This document shows positions 8,205 to 15,495 of a DNA stretch of 64,000 nt, in pieces. Source of the DNA: Arsenicicoccus cauae. GTDB taxonomy: Bacteria; Actinomycetota; Actinomycetes; Actinomycetales; Dermatophilaceae. The translations under genes were made by a program, and so were the position numbers. The stretch lies in the NCBI RefSeq assembly GCF_009707125.1, contig NZ_WLVL01000040.1, positions 186,001 through 250,000 of the forward strand, in the 5' to 3' direction. The notes below the pieces were generated by a model that had not been told where the DNA came from, did not search any database, and worked only from the letters and a program-made list of their open reading frames with translations. Numbering within the stretch: the stretch's first letter is position 1; every line of letters starts with the position of its first letter.

Positions 8205-9989
8205 GTGCGCCACCAGCGAGGCCGTCCCCCTCGACCGACGGACCGGCCAGGCGTCGAAGCCGGGGTCGGTGGCCGCCGCCACCAGCGGCTCCAGCCGGGC
8301 GTGCTCGCCCTGGGCGCCGTGCACGGGGCAGCTCCACGACCCGTCGAGCTCGACCAGCCGGACGCCGTCGGTCTCGAGCCAGCGCAGGACCAGCTCGGTC
8401 TCCTCCGTGCCGACCGCGCCTCGCAGCCCCACGGAGGAGGGCTCCGGCACGTGCTCGGCGGAGGCGCGCAGGGCCTCGACGTGCGGCATCGGGTCGGCCC
8501 CGGCCGGGGTCACGACGGTCCCGGCCAGTCTGCCGTGGCGGACGCACACGACCTCCCACCCGCCGCCGGGAGCGCGACGGGCGGCGACCAGCTCGGGCGT
8601 GGCACGCAGGGGCGCGAGCCGTTGCGCCTTGCCCGCCCCCCGCACCAGGGCGAGCAGCCGGTCCCGCACGACGCCGGCCTCCTCGTAGCGGTCCTCGCCG
8701 GACAGGTCCGCCATGCGGCGGTGGAGCGCCCCCACGACCGCACGGCAGTCCCCCCTCAGCATGTCGCGCACCCGATCCGCTACCGCTGCGTAGTCCTCGA
8801 CCGTCTGGTCGCCCGTGCACGGGGCGCCGCACCGCCCCATCTCCGCGAGAGCGCACGCGGTGCCGCGGGGGCGCAGACTCAGTCTGGAGGTGCACTGGCG
8901 CAGCGGCACCGCGTCGTGGACCGCCGCCACCGCCGCCTCTGCGGACAGCCGCGAGGTGTAAGGGCCGGAGTAGGTGGCGCCGTCGTCGCGCAGCTGCCGC
9001 ACGAGGGACAAGCGGGGAAAGGGCTCGTCGGTCAGCTTGATCCACACGCCGCGGTCGGGGTGCCGGGACCGCCGGTTGTAGCGGGGCTGGTGGGCGGCGA
9101 TCAGCCGCAGCTCGCGGACCTGGGCCTCGAGCCGGGTGCCGCACACGATAGGGGTGACGGACTCGGCGAGCGCGACCATCTCCGCCATCCGCGTGCGTCG
9201 CTCGGACGCCGTGAAGTAGGAGCGGACCCGGGACCTGATGTCGTGCGAGGTGCCGACGTAGAGCGGCCGACCCTGGGCGTCCTTGAAGACATAGACCCCG
9301 GGCCGGGACGGCAGCCCCTCGGCGAGGTGCCGCTTGCGTCGCTGGGCGGGGGACACGCGCGAGGTGAAGGTCAGGAGCTCGTCGAGGGTGTGCACCCCCT
9401 GGTTGCCGACCCGGCCGATCAGCTCGTGCAGGACGTCGACGGTGGCCTTGGCGTCGTGCAGCGCCCGGTGGTCGGGGATGGTGCGGGAGGAGAACAGCGC
9501 CGCCAGCGTGGCGAGCTTGTGGTTGGGCGCCTCGTCGCGGGGCACCAGCTGCCGGGCGAGGTGCACGGTGTCGAGGACGCGGACGGCGGGCCAGTCCAGG
9601 CCGCAGCGCTCCGCAGCGGCCCGCAGGAACCCCACGTCGAAGCGGGCGTTGTGCGCGACCAGCACGCTGCCCCGGGCGAACTCGAGGAAGGAGGGCAGCA
9701 CCTGGGCGATCGACGGCGACTCGGCGACCATGGCGTCGGTGATGCCGGTGAGCACCGAGATGAAGGCCGGGATGTGCGCGTGCGGGTTGACCAGCGTCTG
9801 GAACTCGCCCAGCTCGACCCCGCCGCGGACCTTGACCGCACCGATCTCGGTGATGGCCGAGGTGGCGGGGCTGCCGCCCGTCGTCTCCAGATCCACGACG
9901 ACGAAGGTGGTCTCCGCGAGGGTGGGGCCCAGCTCGTCGAAGGTGCCCTGGACGGCGTGCCCGGTGCGGAGGGTGGGGGTCGAGCTCAT
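8202..9989 (-). CDS. DEDDh exonuclease fused to UvrC-like GIY-YIG endonuclease domain
   Basis: A 595-residue two-nuclease protein of the Rv2191 type. Residues about 28-195 form a DnaQ-like 3'-5' exonuclease: motif I VVDLETTGG (D33, E35), motif II VAHNARFD, motif III HRALHDAKATVD. Residues about 225-310 form a GIY-YIG domain (GVYVF...LYVGTS, with a later Arg and the ELRLIAAHQPRYN segment), as at the N-terminus of UvrC. The C-terminal third resembles UvrC-linked sequence with conserved Cys (CSWS-type spacing), but no RNase H-like domain is obvious. ATG at 9989 is supported by a RecA-NDp-type damage promoter whose expected transcription start falls at that codon. A repair role is inferred from domains and promoter. 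Confidence 0.92.
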   Translation of the reverse strand: MSSTPTLRTGHAVQGTFDELGPTLAETTFVVVDLETTGGSPATSAITEIGAVKVRGGVELGEFQTLVNPHAHIPAFISVLTGITDAMVAESPSIAQVLPSFLEFARGSVLVAHNARFDVGFLRAAAERCGLDWPAVRVLDTVHLARQLVPRDEAPNHKLATLAALFSSRTIPDHRALHDAKATVDVLHELIGRVGNQGVHTLDELLTFTSRVSPAQRRKRHLAEGLPSRPGVYVFKDAQGRPLYVGTSHDIRSRVRSYFTASERRTRMAEMVALAESVTPIVCGTRLEAQVRELRLIAAHQPRYNRRSRHPDRGVWIKLTDEPFPRLSLVRQLRDDGATYSGPYTSRLSAEAAVAAVHDAVPLRQCTSRLSLRPRGTACALAEMGRCGAPCTGDQTVEDYAAVADRVRDMLRGDCRAVVGALHRRMADLSGEDRYEEAGVVRDRLLALVRGAGKAQRLAPLRATPELVAARRAPGGGWEVVCVRHGRLAGTVVTPAGADPMPHVEALRASAEHVPEPSSVGLRGAVGTEETELVLRWLETDGVRLVELDGSWSCPVHGAQGEHARLEPLVAAATDPGFDAWPVRRSRGTASLVAH

Positions 9990-9996
9990 GGCGACG

Positions 9997-10018
9997 ACCC
10001 TAGGGGCGGCCACCGACA
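9997..10018 (-). promoter_or_regulatory. RecA-independent DNA-damage (PafBC-type) promoter for the nuclease gene
   Basis: On the minus strand TGTCGGTG (10018-10011), 8 bases, then TAGGGT (10002-9997). This matches the published mycobacterial RecA-NDp consensus TTGTCRGTG-N8-TANNNT except its first T. The -10 box ends 7 bases before ATG at 9989, so the mRNA would be leaderless. Confidence 0.8.
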
Positions 10019-10060
10019 GACCCCCGCGGCGGGCCGTCGACACGCTGGTGACCCGGGGTC

Positions 10061-10082
10061 TGTCAGTGGTGGCGCCTAGCGT
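10061..10082 (+). promoter_or_regulatory. RecA-independent DNA-damage (PafBC-type) promoter for the small Cys protein
   Basis: TGTCAGTG (10061-10068), 8 bases, TAGCGT (10077-10082), the same match to the RecA-NDp consensus as the divergent site at 9997-10018. The expected start of transcription is about 10089, giving a 5' leader of about 40 bases with a GAGGAGT ribosome site before ATG 10129. Confidence 0.8.
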
Positions 10083-10128
10083 CCTGGACATCGGGACCGT
10101 CCGGTCCCGCCGACGTGAGGAGTCACTC

Positions 10129-10362
10129 ATGCTGCTGGAGTGCCGCACCTGCCCCGTCCGTGGTGACGCCTGCCGCGACTGCATGGTCAGCGCCCTCGTG
10201 GAGGGGCCCGCCGTGCCGCTGGACCCGCGCGAGCTCGCCTTCGTGGCGCAGCTCGTCGGGGCCGGGCTCGTGAGCCGTGACCACGCTCGGGAGCTGTATG
10301 CCCGCCGCCAGCCGGTGTCCGCGGGCCACGGCGACCCGCTCTCGGGCACGCGGGCCGGCTGA
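10129..10362 (+). CDS. small four-cysteine protein under a DNA-damage promoter
   Basis: A 77-residue protein of no function that I recognise. C5-X2-C8-X6-C15-X2-C18 at the N-terminus could bind zinc or an iron-sulfur cluster. The rest is a predicted helical segment (PRELAFVAQLVGAGLVSRDHARELYARR) with a polar tail. It has a good ribosome site (GTGAGGAGT) and its own RecA-NDp-type promoter, divergent from the DEDDh/GIY-YIG nuclease gene. A role in the damage response is an inference from that promoter. It is far shorter than WhiB proteins and lacks their spacing and G-W turn. Confidence 0.8.
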   Translation: MLLECRTCPVRGDACRDCMVSALVEGPAVPLDPRELAFVAQLVGAGLVSRDHARELYARRQPVSAGHGDPLSGTRAG

Positions 10363-10371
10363 GCCGGTGGC

Positions 10372-10377
10372 TATGGT
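10372..10377 (+). promoter_or_regulatory. -10 box, leaderless start at 10384
   Basis: TATGGT followed by 6 bases and the GTG start at 10384. Confidence 0.5.
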
Positions 10378-10383
10378 GTCGCC

Positions 10384-11670
10384 GTGACGAGTCCGCGCCC
10401 GAGAGCCCGCTGGTGGCCCGTAGTGCTCGGCTTCGTCCTGGCGGCGAGCCTGCTGGCGGTCGCGGTCCTCGGGTGGGGACGACTGACCGCCACCGACCTC
10501 GGGGCGGCGACCCCGGCAGGTCGCTCCACCACAACGGCCCTGGCCGGGGTCCAGGAGCTCCTGGACCGGCGGGTGGCGGCGGCACGGTCCGGGGATGCGA
10601 GCGCGTGGCTCGCCGACCTGGACCCGTCCGCGACGTCGATGCTTGACCGGCAGCGGGCCCTCTTCCGCTCCCTGCGGGCCCTCAAGGTCGAGGGGCTGAC
10701 GTTGCGGGCCGAGCGCTTCCTGCCCGGCCCGGCGGTCCGCGCCGACGGCACGGTGGGCGACGGCACGGCACGGGTGGACGCCGTCGGTGCCTGGACCCTG
10801 CCGGGGGTGGACGCCCGGCCCGCGCCCTTCGCCGTGGAGCTCACCGTCCGCAGGCAGGGAGCCGGGTGGGTGCTGGTGGACGACACGGCCGTGGGGACGG
10901 TCCGTCAGGCCTTCGACCTGCCGGGGCTGCAGGTGCGCCGCACCGCGGCGGGCGTCGTGGCGGGCAACGCGTCCGCGGCGCACCTGGACGAGGTCGCCGC
11001 CGACCTGGCGGGGGCGCGCGCCCAGGTGGAGCGAGCCTGGGGCCGACTCGCCCACCTGCCGGCCGTCGTGGTGCCGAGGACGGAGGCCGAGTTCGCCTCG
11101 CTCACCCGTCGCACGGGCCAGGACACCTCCCAGGTCGCCGCCGTCACCTACGGGATGCTCGAGGAAGGCTCCACCGCCCGCGGTGATCGGGTGGTCGTCA
11201 ACCCGCGGGCGTGGTCGCAGTCCACCCGGCAGGGACGACGCATCGTGCTCGCCCACGAGCTCACGCACCTGGCCGTCCGAGGGTCGACCACGCACCCCGT
11301 GCCCCAGTGGCTGAGCGAGGGTTATGCGGTGCACAGGTCCTACGCGGGGCTGCAGGTCGACCCCCGCCAGGCGGCTCCCGAGCTGCTCGACGCCGTCGCC
11401 CGGGGACGGCTGCCGACGAGCCTCCCCGCTGACGCGCGCTTCGAGGGGGCGGCCTCGGGCACGGCCTACGACGAGGCCTGGCTGCTCGTCGACTGGCTGG
11501 CCCGGACCTACGGCGAGGAGACGCTGCGCCGGGTCTACCGCGAGGCAGGGGCAGGGGGCTCCGTCGAGGAGGCGCTCGGGAGGATCGGCCTCAGCGAGAC
11601 CGACCTGCTCGTGCGGTGGCAGCAGGAGCTGCGTCGGCTGGCGGGGGCGCCTCAGGAGCCGGTCCCGTGA
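10384..11670 (+). CDS. membrane-anchored gluzincin-type zinc metallopeptidase
   Basis: A 428-residue protein with one N-terminal membrane helix (about residues 12-32) and a large extracellular part. The catalytic motif HELTH has H291, E292 and H295, and E312 in WLSEGYA is the likely third zinc ligand, which is the HExxH...E layout of gluzincins. A region before it (residues about 60-190) resembles a small alpha-beta cone-like domain, possibly for localisation. After the active site the frame continues as helices to the C-terminus. The substrate is unknown. It occupies roughly the place where mycobacteria have the NlpC/P60 gene ripC (Rv2190c), next to the Rv2191-type nuclease. The GTG start is 6 bases after a -10 box. 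Confidence 0.82.
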   Translation: MTSPRPRARWWPVVLGFVLAASLLAVAVLGWGRLTATDLGAATPAGRSTTTALAGVQELLDRRVAAARSGDASAWLADLDPSATSMLDRQRALFRSLRALKVEGLTLRAERFLPGPAVRADGTVGDGTARVDAVGAWTLPGVDARPAPFAVELTVRRQGAGWVLVDDTAVGTVRQAFDLPGLQVRRTAAGVVAGNASAAHLDEVAADLAGARAQVERAWGRLAHLPAVVVPRTEAEFASLTRRTGQDTSQVAAVTYGMLEEGSTARGDRVVVNPRAWSQSTRQGRRIVLAHELTHLAVRGSTTHPVPQWLSEGYAVHRSYAGLQVDPRQAAPELLDAVARGRLPTSLPADARFEGAASGTAYDEAWLLVDWLARTYGEETLRRVYREAGAGGSVEEALGRIGLSETDLLVRWQQELRRLAGAPQEPVP

Positions 11671-11789
11671 TCAGGTCGGCTGCACCGACGCCGTGATCGG
11701 GCCGGCTGTGGCGACGCCGTGACCGCTCCGGAGGACCCGCGGCGCGGTCCGCACGACCCCGCCGACGCCGTGACCGACCGCCAGGCGCC

Positions 11790-13592
11790 TCAGTCGTCGG
11801 AGACCGGCCCGCCGTACATCGCGTCGATCACCGGCGCGAAGTCTCGCACCACGAGGTGCCGCTTCACTTTGAGGGAGGGGGTGAGGTAGCCGTTGGCCTC
11901 GGTGAAGTCCTGGTCGAGGATGGCGAACTCGCGGATGGACTCGGCCCGCGAGACGGCCTCGTTGGCGTGCGCCACGGCCTCGTGGACCTCCCGTCGCACC
12001 CGGGGGTGCGACGGGGCGTCGGCGAAGTCCACCTCACCCAGCCCGTGACGCGCGGCCCAGCCGGGCCACATCTCCTCGTCGAGGGTGACCAGCGCACCCA
12101 CGAACGGCCTCTTCTCACCGACAACGATGCACTGCGACACGACCGGGTTGGACCGCAGGCGGTCCTCCAGGACCCCGGGCACGACGTTCTTGCCGCCGGC
12201 CGTCACGATGATCTCCTTCTTGCGACCGGTGATGCGGACGTGACCGCTGTCGTCGATCGAGCCGAGGTCGCCGGTCCGGAACCACCCGTCGGTGAACGCT
12301 GCAGCCGTGGCCTCGGGGTTGCCGCGGTAGCCCCGGAAGACGTTGACGCCCCGGGTGAGCAGCTCGCCGTCGTCCGCGACCCGGCACTCCACACCAGGCA
12401 TGGGCCGCCCGACCGTGCCGATCTTGAGGCCGGGCACGTCGTTGACGCTCATGGGGGCGGTCGTCTCGGTCAGGCCGTATCCCTCGAGGACCGTGACGCC
12501 GATGCCGCGGAAGAAGTGTGCCAAACGAGGACCGAGCGGGGCACCTCCCGAGACGGCGTAGCGGACCCGACCGCCCATGGCGTCCCGCAACTTGCGGTAG
12601 ACGAGGCGGTCGTAGACCGCGTGCTGGAGCCGCAGCGTCACGGGGACCCGCCCTTGGTCCATGGCCCGGCTGTGCGCGATGGCGGCGCGGGCGGCGGCGT
12701 GAAAGACCTTGTGCGTGCCGGCCACCTCGGCCTTGGCCTCGGCCCCGACGTAGACCTTCTCGAGGACCCGGGGGACGACGAGCAGGAAGGTCGGCTGGAA
12801 GGACTGAAGGTCGGCCATGAGGTTCTTGATCGACGGGGTGTGTCCCATCCGCAGGCCGTAGTCCACGACGAGGACCTCGATGAGCCGACCGAAGACGTGC
12901 GCCAGCGGCAGGAACATGATGGTCGAGGCGTCGTCCGTGACGACCTCGGGGAGGTGGTGGCGGGTGTTGTCCGACAGGGTCATGAAGTTGGAGTGGGTGA
13001 GCTCGGCACCCTTGGGCCGGCCTGTCGTGCCGGACGTGTAGATGATCGTGGCCAGGTCCGAGGGGCCCGCCAGCCGCGCCCGCTCGTCGACGACCTCGTC
13101 GGCGACCGTGGACCCGGACTCGACGAGCCGGCCGAGGCCCCCGTCGTCGATGACCCACACCTCGCGGAGGTCGGGGAGCCGGTCCCGCACGTCCGCCACC
13201 GAGGCCGCGTGCTGGGGCTTCTCGACGACGACGGCCGCGGCCCCGGAGTCCTCGAGGATCCACGCGATCTGCTCCGCGGAGCTGGTCTCGTAGATCGGGA
13301 CGCTCACGGCGCCCGCGGTCCACAGCGCGAAGTCGGTCAGCGTCCACTCGTAGCGGGTGCTCGAGAGGATCCCGACGCGCTCTCCGGGCTCGATCCCCGC
13401 CGCGACGAAGCCCTTGGCGAGTGCCCAGACCTCGTCCCGCCACTGGGCGGACGTGACGTCCTGCCAGGCCTCGCCAACCCGGCGCCCGAACACCACGCGG
13501 TCCGGGTGCCGCGCCGCGTTGCGCGTGACCAGCCCGGCGAGGTTCCCCTCGGTGGGTGCGGGGACGATGATGGGCGTGCTGGTGGCGTCCAC
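11790..13592 (-). CDS. long-chain fatty acid-CoA ligase (AMP-forming)
   Basis: A 600-residue adenylate-forming enzyme that activates long-chain fatty acids to acyl-CoA. The phosphate loop YTSGTTGRPKG is at about residues 186-196. The later motifs GYGLTET, the adenylate-binding Y-R-G-N segment, DGWFRTGDLG and the GRKKEIIV hinge are in the correct order. The family relative in M. tuberculosis is FadD15 (Rv2187), which also has an SRPBCC protein gene close by. GTG at 13592 is preceded by AAGGAG. It diverges from the SRPBCC gene at 13746. The 119 bases downstream (11671-11789) contain several imperfect copies of CGACGCCGTGA but no gene. Confidence 0.95.
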   Translation of the reverse strand: MDATSTPIIVPAPTEGNLAGLVTRNAARHPDRVVFGRRVGEAWQDVTSAQWRDEVWALAKGFVAAGIEPGERVGILSSTRYEWTLTDFALWTAGAVSVPIYETSSAEQIAWILEDSGAAAVVVEKPQHAASVADVRDRLPDLREVWVIDDGGLGRLVESGSTVADEVVDERARLAGPSDLATIIYTSGTTGRPKGAELTHSNFMTLSDNTRHHLPEVVTDDASTIMFLPLAHVFGRLIEVLVVDYGLRMGHTPSIKNLMADLQSFQPTFLLVVPRVLEKVYVGAEAKAEVAGTHKVFHAAARAAIAHSRAMDQGRVPVTLRLQHAVYDRLVYRKLRDAMGGRVRYAVSGGAPLGPRLAHFFRGIGVTVLEGYGLTETTAPMSVNDVPGLKIGTVGRPMPGVECRVADDGELLTRGVNVFRGYRGNPEATAAAFTDGWFRTGDLGSIDDSGHVRITGRKKEIIVTAGGKNVVPGVLEDRLRSNPVVSQCIVVGEKRPFVGALVTLDEEMWPGWAARHGLGEVDFADAPSHPRVRREVHEAVAHANEAVSRAESIREFAILDQDFTEANGYLTPSLKVKRHLVVRDFAPVIDAMYGGPVSDD

Positions 13593-13732
13593 GGGCTGCT
13601 CCTTGGCTCGACGTCGGACCGGATGCAGGCTACAGCCGGCGGAACCTACCGGAGAGTAACCATATTCCCGGCCCCGCGGTGTCGGATGTGGCCGGACCCA
13701 CACGCTCGGGAGCGCCCGGGCGTCGTCCTGGC

Positions 13733-13738
13733 TAGGGT
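13733..13738 (+). promoter_or_regulatory. -10 box, leaderless start at 13746
   Basis: TAGGGT with 7 bases to ATG 13746. Confidence 0.55.
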
Positions 13739-13745
13739 GGCACCC

Positions 13746-14186
13746 ATGGCCCAGCGCACCGAGTCCAGCATTGTCATCCCTGCCTCTCCGGCGGCCGTCC
13801 TCGACGTGGTCGCGGACGTCGCGTCCTATCCCGAGTGGACGCCCGAGATCCGCTCGGTGGAGGTCCTGTCCGAGGACGACGGCTGGGCCGAGCAGGTGCG
13901 GTTCTCCCTGGAGGCCGGGCCCGTCAAGGACACCTACACCCTGGCCTACGACTGGGACGTGGACGAGGACGGAGCCGGCACGGTCTCCTGGCACCTCGTG
14001 GAGGGCGGCGTCCTGAAGGCCATGGACGGGTCCTACCTCCTGGAGCGCGTGGACGGCGGCACCAAGGTGACCTACGCGCTCGGCGTCGACGTGAGGCTGC
14101 CGATGCTGGGCGCCATGAAGCGGGCCGCCGAGAAGCGCATCGTGGAGGGTGCGCTGCAGGGTCTGGCCGGGCGCGTCCGCGGCTGA
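13746..14186 (+). CDS. SRPBCC (polyketide cyclase/START-like) family protein
   Basis: A 146-residue single SRPBCC domain, a helix-grip fold with a deep hydrophobic pocket that binds lipids or other hydrophobic ligands. The start SSIVIPASPAAVLDVVADVASYPEW is typical, and the C-terminal long helix (PMLGAMKRAAEKRIVEGALQ) closes the fold. M. tuberculosis Rv2185c (TB16.3) is the corresponding gene near FadD15, which suggests a lipid-linked role, but no ligand can be read from the sequence. Its stop overlaps the start of the next gene (TGATG), so it leads a unit of five: SRPBCC, small protein, two ROK kinases, EEP protein. Confidence 0.9.
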   Translation: MAQRTESSIVIPASPAAVLDVVADVASYPEWTPEIRSVEVLSEDDGWAEQVRFSLEAGPVKDTYTLAYDWDVDEDGAGTVSWHLVEGGVLKAMDGSYLLERVDGGTKVTYALGVDVRLPMLGAMKRAAEKRIVEGALQGLAGRVRG

Positions 14187-14533
14187 TGGGCGCAACCCAC
14201 GAGACGGCCGGGGCCGGCACGGTCGACGAGGAGTCGCGCCGGCTCAAGGATCTGCTGAGGGCGAGCCTGGGCACCCAGGCGTCCCTGCCCGACCAGCCCG
14301 ACGAGCGGGACCAGCCCGACGAGCGGGACGAGCCGGAGGCGTCCGGCCACGCGGCGGGCACCTGCCCCGTTTGCCGGGCCAGCCGCCTCGCCCACGCCGT
14401 GGCCCCGGACATGATCGACGAGGTAGGACGCGGGGTGGAGGCGCTGGGGCGATCGCTCCGGGCCCTCGCGACGGCGGCCAGACGGCATACTGACGAGCAC
14501 CTGCACGCACGGACGGATGAGGAGCGAGGATGA
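14186..14533 (+). CDS. small acidic protein with CxxC motif and internal repeat
   Basis: A 115-residue hypothetical protein. The N-terminal part is followed by an 18-bp perfect tandem duplication (14291-14308 and 14309-14326) encoding DQPDER twice, then a CPVC motif (C60, C63) with a nearby His and a C-terminal helical segment. A similar small protein (Rv2186c region) occurs next to the SRPBCC gene in other actinobacteria. It overlaps the upstream stop by one base and the downstream start by four (ATGA). I do not recognise a function; a single zinc site formed by a dimer is possible. Confidence 0.75.
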   Translation: MGATHETAGAGTVDEESRRLKDLLRASLGTQASLPDQPDERDQPDERDEPEASGHAAGTCPVCRASRLAHAVAPDMIDEVGRGVEALGRSLRALATAARRHTDEHLHARTDEERG

Positions 14534-15495
14534 CCACCATCGGTCTGGACGTGGGCGGCACCAAGATCGCCGGCGCCCTGGTGGACGAGGACGGCGCCGT
14601 CGTCGCCCGGGCCCGCCGGGAGACGGGGATCCCAAGTGCGGAGTCCGTGGCCGGCGCCTCGGCGGACCTCGTGCGTGAGCTGGCTCAGCACCACGACGTC
14701 AAGGCCGTGGGCATGGCGGTGGCCGGGTTCGTGGACAAGTCCGGCGCGCACGTCGTCTACGGCACCAACCTGGGTATGCAGGACGAGCCCATGAAGCAGC
14801 GCATGGAGTCGCTCATCGACTACCCGGTCATCCTCGACAACGACGCCAACGCGGCCGCTTGGGGCGAGTTCCGGTACGGCGCCGGCCGCGACAGCGACGA
14901 CATGCTGCTGGTCACCGTGGGGACCGGCATCGGGGGCGGCATCATCCTCGACAAGCGCCTGCTGCGCGGGGCGTACGGCTTCGCCGCCGAGATCGGGCAC
15001 ATGCGGGTGGTGGTGGACGGTCCCCGGTGCGGCTGCGGCAACCGCGGCTGCTGGGAGATGTACGCGAGCGGCAGCGCCCTGCTGAGGTCCGCCAAGGAGC
15101 TCGTCTCCTCGGGCACCCCCCATGCGGCCCGGCTGCGCGAGGCGTGCGGTGGGCGGGCCAAGGACCTCAAGGGTCAGGCGATCACCGAGCTGGCCGCGAA
15201 GGGCGACCTCGCCAGCATCGAGCTGCTCGAGGACCTGGGGCGCTGGCTCGGCGAGGGGTGCGCCAGCATGACGGCGATCCTCGACCCGGACATGATCGTG
15301 GTCGGCGGGGGCGTCGTCGAGGCGGGCGACCTCCTGCTCGACCCGGCCCGTCATGCCTATGGACGCCACCTCACGGCGCGTGGGCACCGCCCCGTGGCAC
15401 GGTTCGTGCCGGCCTCGCTCGGCAACGACGCCGGCATGATCGGCGCCGCCGCCATCGCTGCCGAGGTCTACGACGGGGCGGGGGCCGACGCGTGA
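14530..15495 (+). CDS. ROK family sugar kinase, probable glucokinase (first copy)
   Basis: A 321-residue ROK protein that phosphorylates glucose or a related sugar with ATP. The phosphate-binding DVGGTKIAGA motif is at the N-terminus, the catalytic base lies in LDNDAN (D105), and GTGIGGG follows. The ROK zinc motif GCGNRGCWE with its upstream His (IGHM) is intact. There is no N-terminal helix-turn-helix, so it is an enzyme and not a NagC/XylR-type repressor. It overlaps the next ROK gene by four bases (GTGA), and the two clearly arose by tandem duplication. Confidence 0.93.
   Translation: MTTIGLDVGGTKIAGALVDEDGAVVARARRETGIPSAESVAGASADLVRELAQHHDVKAVGMAVAGFVDKSGAHVVYGTNLGMQDEPMKQRMESLIDYPVILDNDANAAAWGEFRYGAGRDSDDMLLVTVGTGIGGGIILDKRLLRGAYGFAAEIGHMRVVVDGPRCGCGNRGCWEMYASGSALLRSAKELVSSGTPHAARLREACGGRAKDLKGQAITELAAKGDLASIELLEDLGRWLGEGCASMTAILDPDMIVVGGGVVEAGDLLLDPARHAYGRHLTARGHRPVARFVPASLGNDAGMIGAAAIAAEVYDGAGADA

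Noticed and set aside
11680-11775. Repeated CGACGCCGTGA between the peptidase and ligase genes as a repeat array
   Set aside because: The copies are irregularly spaced and diverged, and the short GC-rich word is likely to recur by chance or through fading duplication.
11856-14186. A 776-codon plus-strand frame opposite the acyl-CoA ligase
   Set aside because: Only its last 146 codons (from 13746) match a family, the SRPBCC protein. The rest mirrors the ligase gene.
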